Positions 35,901 through 44,413 of a stretch of DNA of 64,000 nucleotides are shown here, piece after piece. Location of the stretch: NCBI GenBank assembly GCA_028282805.1, contig JANQHD010000028.1:1-64000 (forward strand). Reading direction: 5' to 3'. The position numbers and the translations under genes are program-made. The stretch's first letter is position 1; every line of letters begins with the position of its first letter. This stretch comes from Phycisphaeraceae bacterium (GTDB lineage: Bacteria; Planctomycetota; Phycisphaerae; Phycisphaerales; Zrk34). The notes beneath the pieces are model-generated. The model was not told the DNA's origin, did not search any database, and worked only from the letters and a program-made list of their open reading frames with translations.

Positions 35901-37360
35901 GACAGCCATGCGCCCATCAACTCGTGCAGCGAGGGGGCGTCTTCCGTCTCGGTCATCAACGCCGCGTACAGGTCGCTCAGCTCGTTGTGTAGCTTCTGCA
36001 AGTCGCCGTCGATCCGCTCGAGTATCTTCTCCGAGCGCGGCTTGATCCCCAGCGACTCCAGCTCCTCGAGCTGCGCGCGGATCTTCATGTACAGGTCGCG
36101 CTGGTCGCGCTTCGGGTCGTGCACCACGGCGCACAGCCCGCCGAGGCCGAGGTGCTCGAGGCGGTTGGCCACCACGTCGAGCGCCGTGCGCTTGTCGCAC
36201 ACGAACAGCACCCGCTGCCCGCGGGCGAGGTGGTCGCCGATGATGTTGGTGATGGTCTGGCTCTTGCCCGTGCCGGGCGGGCCGTGCACGACCAGGCCCC
36301 GGCTGGTCCGCGCCAAGGTGACGGCGCGCGACTGGAACGGGTCGGCCAGCGCCACGAAACGCTCGTCGGCGAAGCGCCGGCGGTTGGCTTCGACCACGTG
36401 TTCGGCTTCTTCGAGCGTCTGCTCGCGCGCGTCGAGCGTGGCTTCGACATCAATGAAGCTGCGCACCGGCCCGTCGAGCTGCGGCTCGGCGATCATGTCC
36501 TTCGTGTCGCGCAACAAGCCCTGGTTGGACGCGGGGAACATGCCCAGCACGCCGCACCGCAGCACGGCGGGCCGGTCGGGCAGGTCCTCGGCGAGCGGCA
36601 CCTTGTCGAGCGCGAACGTGTCGGCCTGCACAAACGACCCGGCGTCGATGTCGCCCAACTCCATGCGGCCGGCGATCTGCGCGACCAGGTCGGCGATCTC
36701 TTGGAAGGGCTGTTCGCCTTCCTCGTCTTCGAACAGGTCTTCGATGGGCTGGCCGGTCTCGCGCTCGACCCACGCCATCAGCGCCGCGTTGGGCACGACG
36801 CGGTCGACGCCCTTGCCGGCGCAGCGCAGCTCGACGCCCGCCTTGTGCCCGGCGTGCACGTTGAGCGACACGGGTACGAACGCCATCGGCGCGAGCACGC
36901 GTTTGTTCGAGCCGGCCGTGGTGTTCGGCGGCAGGCTGAGGATCGGGTAGCCCACGTGCAGCACCGCGACACCGGTCTCCTGCTCGTAGGTACGCGCGTC
37001 TTCGCTGAGGTTGCGCAGCTTCGTGAGCACGCTGCGCTGGCGCTGCCAGTCCTCCTCGGCCTTGGCCCGCGCGCTCAGCTCGTGCGGCGGCAGGTCGATG
37101 ACGGCGTCGTGTTCGGAATCGAAGCGCACCGCTGAGCCGTTGTGTTGCGGCGGGGGCGCCTTGGCGGCGATCGCGCAGGCCTCGTCATCGCCGAGCAGTT
37201 GCGGGATGAGCCGGTCGGGCGGCAGGTCGTCGAACGCCGCCAGCGCGGTCAGGTCGATGCGCTGCCGGCTGGAGTGCGGGCGGCAGTTGAGGCCGGGCCC
37301 GCGGATCAAGCTCGCGTACAAACGGTCGAGCATCTGCTCGAGGATCGGGTTCGCCGGCAC
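32981..37360 (-). CDS. SF1 helicase with C-terminal nuclease-like domain
   Basis: A 1,459-residue DNA/RNA helicase. The N-terminal region (NCRPHSSRQRIDLTALA) is that of DUF4011-type helicases. Walker A is VVHGPPGTGKSQTITNIIGD near residue 360; Walker B is VVIFDEASQCRLEEALPVL near 1015, with VVVAGDPKQLPPTRFFE after it; motifs V-VI are ENVQGDERDHIVISTTYGPN and RRLNVLVTRARHEVHLVTS. The end, DVHWGNTGFCVDLALHHPG to WEVYRTNILRWTGWDLHRVW, resembles the Vsr/MTES_1575 nuclease fold. Related helicase-nucleases are often linked to phage or plasmid defence. The start is GTG at 37360, with GGGAGG six bases upstream; the next 51 upstream codons are open but lack a start signal. It stands alone, without an obvious partner. 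Confidence 0.85.
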   Translation of the reverse strand: MPANPILEQMLDRLYASLIRGPGLNCRPHSSRQRIDLTALAAFDDLPPDRLIPQLLGDDEACAIAAKAPPPQHNGSAVRFDSEHDAVIDLPPHELSARAKAEEDWQRQRSVLTKLRNLSEDARTYEQETGVAVLHVGYPILSLPPNTTAGSNKRVLAPMAFVPVSLNVHAGHKAGVELRCAGKGVDRVVPNAALMAWVERETGQPIEDLFEDEEGEQPFQEIADLVAQIAGRMELGDIDAGSFVQADTFALDKVPLAEDLPDRPAVLRCGVLGMFPASNQGLLRDTKDMIAEPQLDGPVRSFIDVEATLDAREQTLEEAEHVVEANRRRFADERFVALADPFQSRAVTLARTSRGLVVHGPPGTGKSQTITNIIGDHLARGQRVLFVCDKRTALDVVANRLEHLGLGGLCAVVHDPKRDQRDLYMKIRAQLEELESLGIKPRSEKILERIDGDLQKLHNELSDLYAALMTETEDAPSLHELMGAWLSIETAIDAQLLGEAVGKLSPDRVDAHREDVEVILTRAGSVDYEHNPWRRCLGATLEAFLTRPVDGMRRALGVCVEDARSLDTTADERIPPFGADAPLDEQATLREDLAARLTWLTAECDEAIRQRVSKWDVPRVVQTTGQLEQLRPFQKTVVDGALDVELSLGTRDMPMAASTLNQDIADLQAYLDAAQKWYGFLAFGAKKRAGEVVRKFGLRRNPAEAERLCQHLTGVRARLVLSEGLRQLDEQEPSGKPIDDAPLLGLYEQYSRAAEARQLADGDPTLAELFAAALADAAKAADFVEGLQRSPRRAEALAALESSMKDAELFAVDWLGQAAAHFRSGHHAADTVVKLESTFDEAESVARVRDGLMQLPDELRGAVAKLAEHSATPDEGLDAITKAVLQVAIGRRIAADRNAQRIDDQRLENMFNRYGELENQKREKVRDAILLYWGSLQRGRLLATTGTRLNSLGAALRRRLFVRGKRAMRLRQVIKSGEAIEGGDPLFDICPVWMASPETVAQVFPRREMFDVVIFDEASQCRLEEALPVLTRAKRVVVAGDPKQLPPTRFFEAAITTSEADELETDQDLFEAQQAEVEDLLAAALNLQIDEAFLDVHYRSRNADLIEFSNEMFYRSRLQAIPGHPSHRTPYPPLTLYRADGVYDERCNHVEAQRVVQIVDDLLRRAEPPSVGIACFNLKQREIILDELENRALDDDGFASRLARARKRRGEGSFEGLFVKNLENVQGDERDHIVISTTYGPNKEGKFYRRFGPLGRAGGGRRLNVLVTRARHEVHLVTSIPREAYMSVEAVPEGMTPNGGWLLFAYLRYAEELASLYERDQRVLEDEQNRRAPHVMQRPIEPFSHFAMALGVRLADERHLGSDVHWGNTGFCVDLALHHPGKLEDATIGVLCDFARFADCPDPIEWEVYRTNILRWTGWDLHRVWTPTYFRDPQRVLNGVERQAQAHIEAQAGETEPGA

Positions 37361-37588
37361 GCCGCACCTCCCGGTGGTGAATGCTGAAAATACCGGGCCC
37401 ATCATACCCCAAGCGTGCGGCGTGGGCGTGGCGGTGGCGTGGTTATCGGCCGATAAGAGTGACGGCCGAGCGGCATCGGTGGGCGACTTTTTTTCGTCGC
37501 GGCCCGATACCACTTAACCCGCCAACCGTTGCAACCGATACGACCGTCAGAGCACAAGGCCCGGTGCTCGAAAACGGAGTGATCGGCA

Positions 37589-37915
37589 GTGGAACAGATC
37601 TGCGAAAAACGCAAGCACAACCGCTACCTGATGGTCCGCAACATCAAGTTGTTCGACCCGCAATCGCTGCGTTACCGCGCGGGCCAGACGTTGAACGTCT
37701 CGGTCGGCGGTGCGCTGCTGGCGGTCCGTCACGGCGATCAACTCGCGCAGGGTCAGCCCATCGAGATGCACATCGAGTGGGAAGGGGCGGAGGGTATCGT
37801 CAGCCGCAGCGAGATGCTGTCGGCGGAGGTGATCCGCAACGAGGGGACGGGGGGGGCCGCCTGCGTCATCGCGGTGAAGTTCGACGAGCCGCACCCGCTG
37901 GCGCAGGCCGCATGA
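37589..37915 (+). CDS. PilZ domain protein
   Basis: A single-domain 108-residue protein. RKHNR fits the RxxxR and NVSVGGALL fits the [DN]xSxxG of PilZ domains, which bind cyclic di-GMP; the strand pattern (IEMHIEWEG, VIAVKFDEPHP) agrees. Both motif parts are intact, so binding is likely. It may report c-di-GMP to motility, matrix or attachment. It is divergent from the helicase and has no operon partner. Confidence 0.82.
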   Translation: MEQICEKRKHNRYLMVRNIKLFDPQSLRYRAGQTLNVSVGGALLAVRHGDQLAQGQPIEMHIEWEGAEGIVSRSEMLSAEVIRNEGTGGAACVIAVKFDEPHPLAQAA

Positions 37916-37992
37916 AGAGGGATGAAGCTTAGTGAGCCGGCGCTGAGCGCGTCACGGACGGTTCTGGGGCCACGCGCTTAACGCCGGTTTTT

Positions 37993-40023
37993 TCATGCGC
38001 CGATCAGCAGCGCCGCGCGCAGCACCTCGGCCACGCTCCACGCCTGGGCGATGCAGCCCTGCGGCCGTTGAGGCTCGTCGCCGTCGTAGACCTCGTGCAG
38101 CGTGCCCAGCGAGTGGTGCGACATCTGTTCGATGAGCGGTTGGAGCATCTGGCGCGCCGCCTTGCGCGACTTGTCGGTGAACTTATGCGCCCTTAACCAG
38201 CCTTCGATGAACGCGCCGATCAGCCACGGCCAGGCGGTGCCCTGGTGGTAGGCCGCGTCGCGCTCGAACAGCGATCCGTCGTACCGGCCGTGGTAGCGGG
38301 GGTCGTCGGGCGAGAGCGTCCGCATGCCCGCGGGGGTGTACAGCTTGTCGCGCACGGCGGTCATCACCTGCTGCTGGCGGCGCTGCGAAAGCGGGCTGTG
38401 GGGCAGCGACACGGCGAACAGCTGGTTCGGCCGCAGCGACCCGTCGACGCCGTCGGGCGTGACGCAGTCGGCGAGGTGGTCGCGCTCGCTCAGCCAGAAC
38501 AGCTTGTTGAAGCTGCGCTTGGCGCGGTCGGCCATCTTCTCGTAGCGGGCGGCGGCCTTGCCGGTGAGCAACCCGGCGCAGGCCCGCAGGCCGTTGTACC
38601 ACAGCGCGTTGATCTCGACGGCCTTGCCGAAGCGCGGGGTGAACACCACGCCGTCGCGCGCCGCGTCCATCCAGGTCAGCTGCGTGCCCTCGTGGCCGGC
38701 GCTGATCAGGCCGTCGCCGTCCATGGCGATGTCGAAGTGCGTGCCCTCGGCATAGGCGTCGAGTATCGCGCGACACGCCGGGGCCAGCTTGGCCTTCCAC
38801 GTCTTCGCGTCGTCGGCCAGGCGGGCGTACTCCGTCGCGGCGTGCACGAACCACAGCGACGCGTCGACGGTGTTGTAGTGCGGGTCGCCGCCGTAGTCGT
38901 CGAAGCGGTTGGGCACCAGGCCGTCCTTGATGTGCGCGGCGAACGTCAGCAGCGTCTGCTTGGCTTGCTTGTAACGCCCGGTCGACAGCAAACAACCCGG
39001 CAGGGCGATCATGGTGTCGCGCCCCCAGTCGCTGAACCACGGGTAGCCGGCGATGATCGTCGTCGACGCCTTGCCCGCCACCGCGCGGTCGACCACGAAG
39101 TCGTCGGTCGCCACCGCCAGCGCGGCTAAATCATCGTGGTGGTCGTCGGCCTGCTCGGTCACGGCGCCGACGATCTTGCTCAGGTGCCGCTTGCGCGCGT
39201 CGCGCGCCAGCGCCGCGTCCCAGTCGATCTTCTCGGTGGCGAGGCACAGGTTCAGCGTCTGCTTCTTGGCCGGGTCGAACCTGGCGTTGAAACAACCGGG
39301 CACGAACAGCGACTCGCGGAAGCCCTGCCCGCGGGCCGCGTCGGCGCGGTAGTGGAAGTTGTGCCACCAGCTCGGCGCAGTGCCGACCTCGGCCCGGTCG
39401 GCGGCGATGTTCAGCGTGATCGCGCCGCTGACCAGCTGCCAGCCGGCCTTGGTCTCGCTCATGCCCACGGCGGGCATCTGGTCGTTGTCGCGCAGCGCGT
39501 GAAAATCGCGCATCGCACAGAACGGCCGCAGCGTCAGGCCCACCGTTTCGGGCACCGCCATCTTCCGGCTGCGCGTCTTGCGCACCGTGTAGCTCAGCAC
39601 CGCCATCTGCCGCTTCCACACCAGCCGCAGCCGGCGCTCGACCTCGATCGGGCCCACGCGGTACAGCCAGGCCACCGCGTTTTCCTCTTTGACGAACTCG
39701 ACCAGGTGCCGCCAGCCGTTCGGCTGGAACATGCTGTAGTCGTGGCCCGCGCCGTACTCGTGCGTGCTCAGGTCCCACGTCATGTCGTTGAAGTGCACGT
39801 GTTCGCCGACGGTGCTGACGGTCGCCACGCGGTCGACCGGCGGGTGGATCGCCGACACGAGCAGGCCGTGGTACCGCCGCGTGTTGCACGACGCGACGTT
39901 GCCCATCGCGAAGCTGCCCGTGCCGTTGGTCAGCAGCCACTCGGTCTCGAGCGGCGGCTGGCGGAAGTCGGTCGGCTCGTAGACGAACATCGGCGCCTTG
40001 GGTTTGGTTGTCTTCTTGCTCAT
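37993..40023 (-). CDS. Glycogen debranching enzyme (amylo-alpha-1,6-glucosidase type)
   Basis: A 676-residue enzyme with the bacterial GDE layout: an N-terminal beta domain (ETEWLLTNGTGSFAMGN, NTRRYHGLLVSAI) and a C-terminal (alpha/alpha)6 barrel (AGYPWFSDWGRDTMIALPG, EINALWYNGLRA, YHQGTAWPWLIGAFIEGWL). These carry the acidic catalytic residues in WFSDWGRD and the late segments. It should remove alpha-1,6 branches of glycogen or related glucans in the cytoplasm; no signal peptide is present. It lies 10 bases downstream of the GH15 gene and is almost surely cotranscribed with it. Confidence 0.9.
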   Translation of the reverse strand: MSKKTTKPKAPMFVYEPTDFRQPPLETEWLLTNGTGSFAMGNVASCNTRRYHGLLVSAIHPPVDRVATVSTVGEHVHFNDMTWDLSTHEYGAGHDYSMFQPNGWRHLVEFVKEENAVAWLYRVGPIEVERRLRLVWKRQMAVLSYTVRKTRSRKMAVPETVGLTLRPFCAMRDFHALRDNDQMPAVGMSETKAGWQLVSGAITLNIAADRAEVGTAPSWWHNFHYRADAARGQGFRESLFVPGCFNARFDPAKKQTLNLCLATEKIDWDAALARDARKRHLSKIVGAVTEQADDHHDDLAALAVATDDFVVDRAVAGKASTTIIAGYPWFSDWGRDTMIALPGCLLSTGRYKQAKQTLLTFAAHIKDGLVPNRFDDYGGDPHYNTVDASLWFVHAATEYARLADDAKTWKAKLAPACRAILDAYAEGTHFDIAMDGDGLISAGHEGTQLTWMDAARDGVVFTPRFGKAVEINALWYNGLRACAGLLTGKAAARYEKMADRAKRSFNKLFWLSERDHLADCVTPDGVDGSLRPNQLFAVSLPHSPLSQRRQQQVMTAVRDKLYTPAGMRTLSPDDPRYHGRYDGSLFERDAAYHQGTAWPWLIGAFIEGWLRAHKFTDKSRKAARQMLQPLIEQMSHHSLGTLHEVYDGDEPQRPQGCIAQAWSVAEVLRAALLIGA

Positions 40024-40033
40024 CGCGCTCCGC

Positions 40034-42241
40034 TTACGGGCGTGGTGCTTGGGGGTCGGTCAGGTCGTAGGCCTGTTGCCGGTCGATCAGCAGTGTATCA
40101 GCAATCCGCGTCGCCCCGCGCGAGTGCTGCCGGTACGCCGCGCGGGGCGGGTCCGCCGGCCGGCGCAGCGCCGCCAGCTTCTCGACGTACTCCACCATCA
40201 CCCCCACCAAGGTCGCGTGCGACCAGGTCAACGGCGACACGCTCAGCGGGGCGTTGGTCTGCGGGTGAACCTGCTCTGCCAAAACGCCCGACGGCAACGC
40301 GTGCTCCGCCACCCACCGCAGCACCGGCAACGCCTCGGCCAGCTGCCCGGCGTCCTCCGCGTGGCTGATCTGCCAGTCCGCCATCCACAGCGTGCAGATG
40401 AACCACGGGTTGCCCGGCACGTTCTGCACGTCGTCGGTCACCCGGTGGTAATAATCGTCTTCGTATCGCGCCGTGCCACCCACGTTCGTCTTCACCCCCA
40501 GCCGCTCGGCCACCGCCGCCATGGTCTTCGCCACGCGTGCGTCGTCCGCCGGCAGCAGGCCGAACTTGTAGATGCCGAACATCGAGCTGTCGAGCACCTC
40601 GTCGACGTACAGGTCGACCGGCCCGCCGTTGCGGTGGTTGAGCGTCGCGTGCCGCCCGGCCACGGCCTGCTCGGTCAGCCGGCTTATCCGCGCGTCGTCG
40701 GTCGGCTCCACCCGCCGCACGAACCGGTCCAAATCGTCCGACCACATGTGCTTGCAGAAACCCTTCTGCACCGCCTGCGCCGCGGCGAGGTACTCGCGGG
40801 CGCGCACCTTGTCGCCGAAACAGATCGCGAAGTTGTGCGCCGCCATCAGCCCCCCGTACACCGCGCCCACGGTGAACGCGTGCACGCCCCAACGCTCCTC
40901 CCACAGGTCGTAGCTCGGCAGCGGCAGCCCCGTCGCCGGGTCGATGTACCGCGCCATGAAGTCGCCCGCCGGGCGGATCAGCGACGCCCACATCAGCCGC
41001 ACGAACTCGATGTCGCGGTAGCGGTAGTAGTGCTGCCACAAACCCCACAGCACCAGCGCCGTCTCGTCTTCCTGGATGGGCAGCCGCGTGTGCCCCTTGA
41101 CCACCCACGGGTGCCACGAGCTGGCCGGGCTGCCGTCGGGGCAGTACTTGTGCAGAAAGTACCCGCCCTCGGCGATGATCTTCGAGCAGAACTGGTAAAA
41201 CCGCCGCGTGATCTCCGGGTAACCGGCCAGGTCCAGCGCATAAGCCACCAGCGCCCCGTCGCGCGGCCACAGGTAGCTGTACGTGTCGCGCGAGAACTGC
41301 ATGATGTCCGAGTCGTTGGCCGCGATGATCGCGCCGTTGTTGTCGATCTGCGTCCGCAAAATCAGCAGCGACCGGCGGAACAGGTCGATCAGGTCGTCCT
41401 CCAGGTCGCCGAACTCCCAGTCGTTCGCCCAGCACCACAGCCGCCAGTAGTCGCACGTCCGGTCGATCACCCCCTGCGGCGTCTCGCGGTGCAAGAAGCG
41501 GTGCAGCTTGACCAGGTCGTCGTGGCTCTGCCCGCAGCCGAGCACGAAGTACACCACCTTGCGCCCGTTGTTCTCGCTGGCCGGCGGCAGGTCGATCGTG
41601 ATGCCGATCGTCGAGTCGACCGCGCCCTGCGCGATGGGGTTGCCGCCGAGCACGCCGTCTTCCGCGTCGCGCCACGTGCCCTCGGCCCCGCCGAAGCCGC
41701 TGTTGCCCGTGGCGAACTCTTCCAGCCGCAGCTCGCCGTCGGTAAAGAAGCCCGCCATCACGTAGCGCTTCTCGCGGTAGTGCACCATCATGCGCAGCTT
41801 CGGGTCGTAATAGGCCGTGTCCCCGACCTTCGAGCCGAAGATGCGGATGTCGTTGTGGTGGTAGAGCTGGATCGTGCGCGGCTCGTCGATTTCGTTGTAA
41901 ACCTCCACCCGCCGCACCAGCACCGGTCGGTGGAAGTCGACGACCTCGCCGCAGCGCATGGTCAGCGCCATCTCGTCGTGCCTCAGCCGCACGTCGGTCG
42001 CCAGCGTGTCCTGGCGGTAGCCCTGTTCGATGTGCCAGCCGTCGTAGGTCCAGGCGATCCGCCGGCGTCGGCGGTCGCGGTCGCGGACGTGGGGCAGGTC
42101 GGCGTGCACCCCGAACCGGCAGGGCCCGCCGCAGACGTGGTTTTCCTGCCCGACGTGCGGGAAATACAGATCGCGCAGCTGGTACTGGTGGTCGAAGGTG
42201 ACGAGCATCTGGCCGTTGCCGACCGGGATATCGCGAGGCAT
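40034..42241 (-). CDS. Glycoside hydrolase family 15 (glucoamylase-like)
   Basis: A 735-residue cytoplasmic hydrolase. An N-terminal super-beta-sandwich (GNGQMLVTFDHQYQLRDLYF, GQENHVCGGPCRFGVH) precedes the (alpha/alpha)6 barrel with SYLWPRDGALVAYALDLAGY, DLWEERWGVHAFTVGAVYGG and NPWFICTLWMADW. The order matches GH15 glucoamylases or trehalases. The ATG at 42241 begins MPRDIPVGNGQM; earlier in-frame codons lack domain character. With the downstream debranching enzyme it forms a two-gene alpha-glucan degradation unit. Confidence 0.85.
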   Translation of the reverse strand: MPRDIPVGNGQMLVTFDHQYQLRDLYFPHVGQENHVCGGPCRFGVHADLPHVRDRDRRRRRIAWTYDGWHIEQGYRQDTLATDVRLRHDEMALTMRCGEVVDFHRPVLVRRVEVYNEIDEPRTIQLYHHNDIRIFGSKVGDTAYYDPKLRMMVHYREKRYVMAGFFTDGELRLEEFATGNSGFGGAEGTWRDAEDGVLGGNPIAQGAVDSTIGITIDLPPASENNGRKVVYFVLGCGQSHDDLVKLHRFLHRETPQGVIDRTCDYWRLWCWANDWEFGDLEDDLIDLFRRSLLILRTQIDNNGAIIAANDSDIMQFSRDTYSYLWPRDGALVAYALDLAGYPEITRRFYQFCSKIIAEGGYFLHKYCPDGSPASSWHPWVVKGHTRLPIQEDETALVLWGLWQHYYRYRDIEFVRLMWASLIRPAGDFMARYIDPATGLPLPSYDLWEERWGVHAFTVGAVYGGLMAAHNFAICFGDKVRAREYLAAAQAVQKGFCKHMWSDDLDRFVRRVEPTDDARISRLTEQAVAGRHATLNHRNGGPVDLYVDEVLDSSMFGIYKFGLLPADDARVAKTMAAVAERLGVKTNVGGTARYEDDYYHRVTDDVQNVPGNPWFICTLWMADWQISHAEDAGQLAEALPVLRWVAEHALPSGVLAEQVHPQTNAPLSVSPLTWSHATLVGVMVEYVEKLAALRRPADPPRAAYRQHSRGATRIADTLLIDRQQAYDLTDPQAPRP

Positions 42242-42462
42242 CGGGGCCGCCTTTACTTCTCGGGTTCGCTCGGCATGGTAGCGGATCGGGAGGGCGAGAA
42301 AAGGGGTCAAAAAGTGGCGTTTTCGATAATGCAGGCGTTGACACCCCTTTGGCGCAGTTCTACTCTACCTGCCCCGATACGGACCGGAAAAGCCACCGCG
42401 TAAGGGTGTTTTTCCGTCTGTTTCAAGGGGTGGTCGCTCCCCCTGCCGTAGGGAGACAGACC

Positions 42463-42708
42463 GTGAATGACAAGCCCAAACCGGGTCCGCAAAGCCCCTG
42501 GCGGCTGTTCGGCACGGGACTGGAGTTCGCCGGTGTCGTGCTGATCTTCGCCTACCTCGGGCACCTGCTGGACAACCGCTTCGGCTGGGAGCCCTGGGGC
42601 ATCCTGACCGGCGCCATGATCGGGCTGACAGGGAGCATGTACAACCTTATTAAGGCCGTGAACAAGGCCAACCGAGAGCCGCCGCGAAAACCCCACGATG
42701 AGCCGTGA
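42463..42708 (+). CDS. AtpZ/AtpI-family protein, start of the ATP synthase operon
   Basis: An 81-residue membrane protein with two hydrophobic helices (LEFAGVVLIFAYLGHLLDNR and WGILTGAMIGLTGSMYNLIK) and the GHLLDNRFG loop of the AtpZ/AtpI family (PF09527), which sits at the head of F1F0 operons and helps c-ring assembly or Mg import. The start is GTG at 42463, with GGGAG seven bases upstream; the open frame before it is intergenic. The stop overlaps the next gene by 11 bases. Confidence 0.85.
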   Translation: MNDKPKPGPQSPWRLFGTGLEFAGVVLIFAYLGHLLDNRFGWEPWGILTGAMIGLTGSMYNLIKAVNKANREPPRKPHDEP

Positions 42709-43135
42709 ACCTCACAACTATTTCCCGCTGGCTAAGAACCTGACGATCATCGCGGTCGTCTCGGTGTCGGCCGCCGCGGCCGCGCTCGGCGTCCTTTTCG
42801 CCCTCGACCACACCGCCCAGCTGCCCGCCATGCTCATCGCCGCCGGCGTTTGCACCGCCGGGGCGCTGCTGGCGCTCGTGCCGCTGGGCATGGCCTCCGG
42901 CGGGCAAAGCAAACCACTGCTCGGCGCGGCCATGATCGGCATGGCCCTCCGCATGATCGTCAGCCTCGGCGGCGCCGCGGCCCTGGGCGCGGCGACCGGC
43001 TACGGCGCCAAGCCCGTGCTCGCGTGGACCATCGGTTGGTACCTGTTGTTGTTGGTCCTCGAAGTCACCATGATCAGCCGGTTCATGTCGCGCCTCGCCG
43101 ACGAACAACCGGTGGAAGGTGGGGCGGCATGCTAA
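42698..43135 (+). CDS. AtpI-like membrane protein
   Basis: A 145-residue protein with four hydrophobic segments (LTIIAVVSVSAAAAALGVLF, LPAMLIAAGVCTAGALLALV, LLGAAMIGMALRMIVSLGGA, WTIGWYLLLLVLEVTMISR). The position between AtpZ and subunit a, and the four-helix layout, fit the AtpI-type assembly factor; sequence identity to known AtpI cannot be judged here. Its ATG overlaps the preceding gene and its stop overlaps the start of atpB (ATGCTAA), so translation along the operon is coupled. Confidence 0.7.
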   Translation: MSREPHNYFPLAKNLTIIAVVSVSAAAAALGVLFALDHTAQLPAMLIAAGVCTAGALLALVPLGMASGGQSKPLLGAAMIGMALRMIVSLGGAAALGAATGYGAKPVLAWTIGWYLLLLVLEVTMISRFMSRLADEQPVEGGAAC

Positions 43136-44028
43136 ACGCTTGGACACTCGCCGCGAGCGACCCGATCGACCACGTGTTGCCCCATAACATCATCCCCATC
43201 ACGGATGATTGGGGAATCTCCAACCAGCTGTTCATGGGCGTGGTCGCCGCGGTGCTGGTGACCGTCTGTTTCCTCTACGCCGCCAGCCGCATCCGCGTAT
43301 CCGGGACCGGCGCCGACGCGTATATCACCAAGGGCGTCTTCGCCAACCTGCTCGAAACCCTCTGCGTCTTTATCCGCAACGAGGTCGCCAAGCCCAACTT
43401 AAAGCACCTGACCGACAAGTACATCAAGTACCTGTGGACGGTCTTCTTCTTCATCCTCTTCTGCAACCTGATCGGCATGATCCCCATCGGCGCCATCGCG
43501 AAGGTCATCGCGGGCCTTTCCGGGGCATCGAAAACCACCGCCAATCAGGTGTCGCACTGGGGCGGCACCGCCACGGGCAACCTGTCGCTGAACTTCCCCA
43601 TGGCCTTCTGCGCCCTGGTCGCGATCGTGTACATCGGCATCAAGGAAGGCGGCTTCCGCCACTTCCTCGCCCACTTCAGCCCCGGGCCCGGCTACATGGC
43701 GCCGCTGCTGGTGCCGTTGGAGATCCTGGGGCTGCTGGTCAAGTGCGGCGTGCTGGCCATGCGTCTGTTCGGGACCATGATGGCCGGCCACCTGGTGCTC
43801 GCCGTGTTCATCTCGCTGATCCCCGCCGCGGGCCTGGCGATGTACGGCATCGGCATCACCGTCGTCCTCGGCGGCGCGGCGCTGCTCATCCTCGAACTGT
43901 TCATCGCCATGCTGCAGGCGTTTATCTTCACGTTCCTCACCACGCTGTTCATCGCGTCGTTCGCCGTCGTCGAGCACGACGACCACGCCGAGCACCACGA
44001 GGAGCACGCCGCCGCGGTGGCGCATTGA
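43129..44028 (+). CDS. atpB: ATP synthase F0 subunit a
   Basis: A 299-residue membrane subunit forming the proton half-channels against the c-ring. The essential arginine is in VLAMRLFGTMMAGHLVLAVF, and conserved polar positions follow in the last helices. The C-terminus is rich in His, Glu and Asp (EHDDHAEHHEEHAAAVAH), which is unusual and could bind metal. The ATG at 43129 lies within the end of the preceding gene. Confidence 0.95.
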   Translation: MLNAWTLAASDPIDHVLPHNIIPITDDWGISNQLFMGVVAAVLVTVCFLYAASRIRVSGTGADAYITKGVFANLLETLCVFIRNEVAKPNLKHLTDKYIKYLWTVFFFILFCNLIGMIPIGAIAKVIAGLSGASKTTANQVSHWGGTATGNLSLNFPMAFCALVAIVYIGIKEGGFRHFLAHFSPGPGYMAPLLVPLEILGLLVKCGVLAMRLFGTMMAGHLVLAVFISLIPAAGLAMYGIGITVVLGGAALLILELFIAMLQAFIFTFLTTLFIASFAVVEHDDHAEHHEEHAAAVAH

Positions 44029-44115
44029 AAATAGGAAGCAAGGGCCCGGCGAGCGTGCCGGGCCGAGCGAACCATACGGATCGGAAAGACTCACACATCC
44101 GAAGGAGCTAACAGG

Positions 44116-44358
44116 ATGTTGGAAGCACTGCTCACACTCGCGCAATCGGACGCCCTCAAGTCCCTGGGCCCCGGCATCGGCATGGGCCTCGTGATCATCG
44201 GCGCCGGCCTGGGCATCGGCCGCATCGGCGGCTCGGCCGTCGAAGCCATCGCCCGCCAGCCCGAAGCCGGCGGCCGCATCGGCACCAACATGATCATCGC
44301 CGCGGCGCTGGTCGAGGGCGTCACCGTCATCGCGTTGATCCTGGCCTTCATCAAGTAA
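44116..44358 (+). CDS. atpE: ATP synthase F0 subunit c
   Basis: An 80-residue two-helix rotor subunit. Glycine-rich helix 1 (GIGMGLVIIGAGLGIGRIGG), polar loop ARQPEA and helix 2 with Glu67 in AALVEGVTV. The hydroxyl residue that usually follows the carboxylate in sodium-type rings is a glycine here, so a proton ring is likely. The AAGGAG ribosome binding site lies seven bases before the ATG. Confidence 0.96.
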   Translation: MLEALLTLAQSDALKSLGPGIGMGLVIIGAGLGIGRIGGSAVEAIARQPEAGGRIGTNMIIAAALVEGVTVIALILAFIK

Positions 44359-44413
44359 CGCCCGGCCGTCGGCGGTCGGCGTCGACACACCGGCGGCCAG
44401 AAAGGATCGAGCC

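Noticed and set aside
39998-42403. Plus-strand frame of 801 codons antisense to the GH15 gene
   Set aside because: No recognisable domain; His/Arg/Val-rich shadow of the real minus-strand gene.
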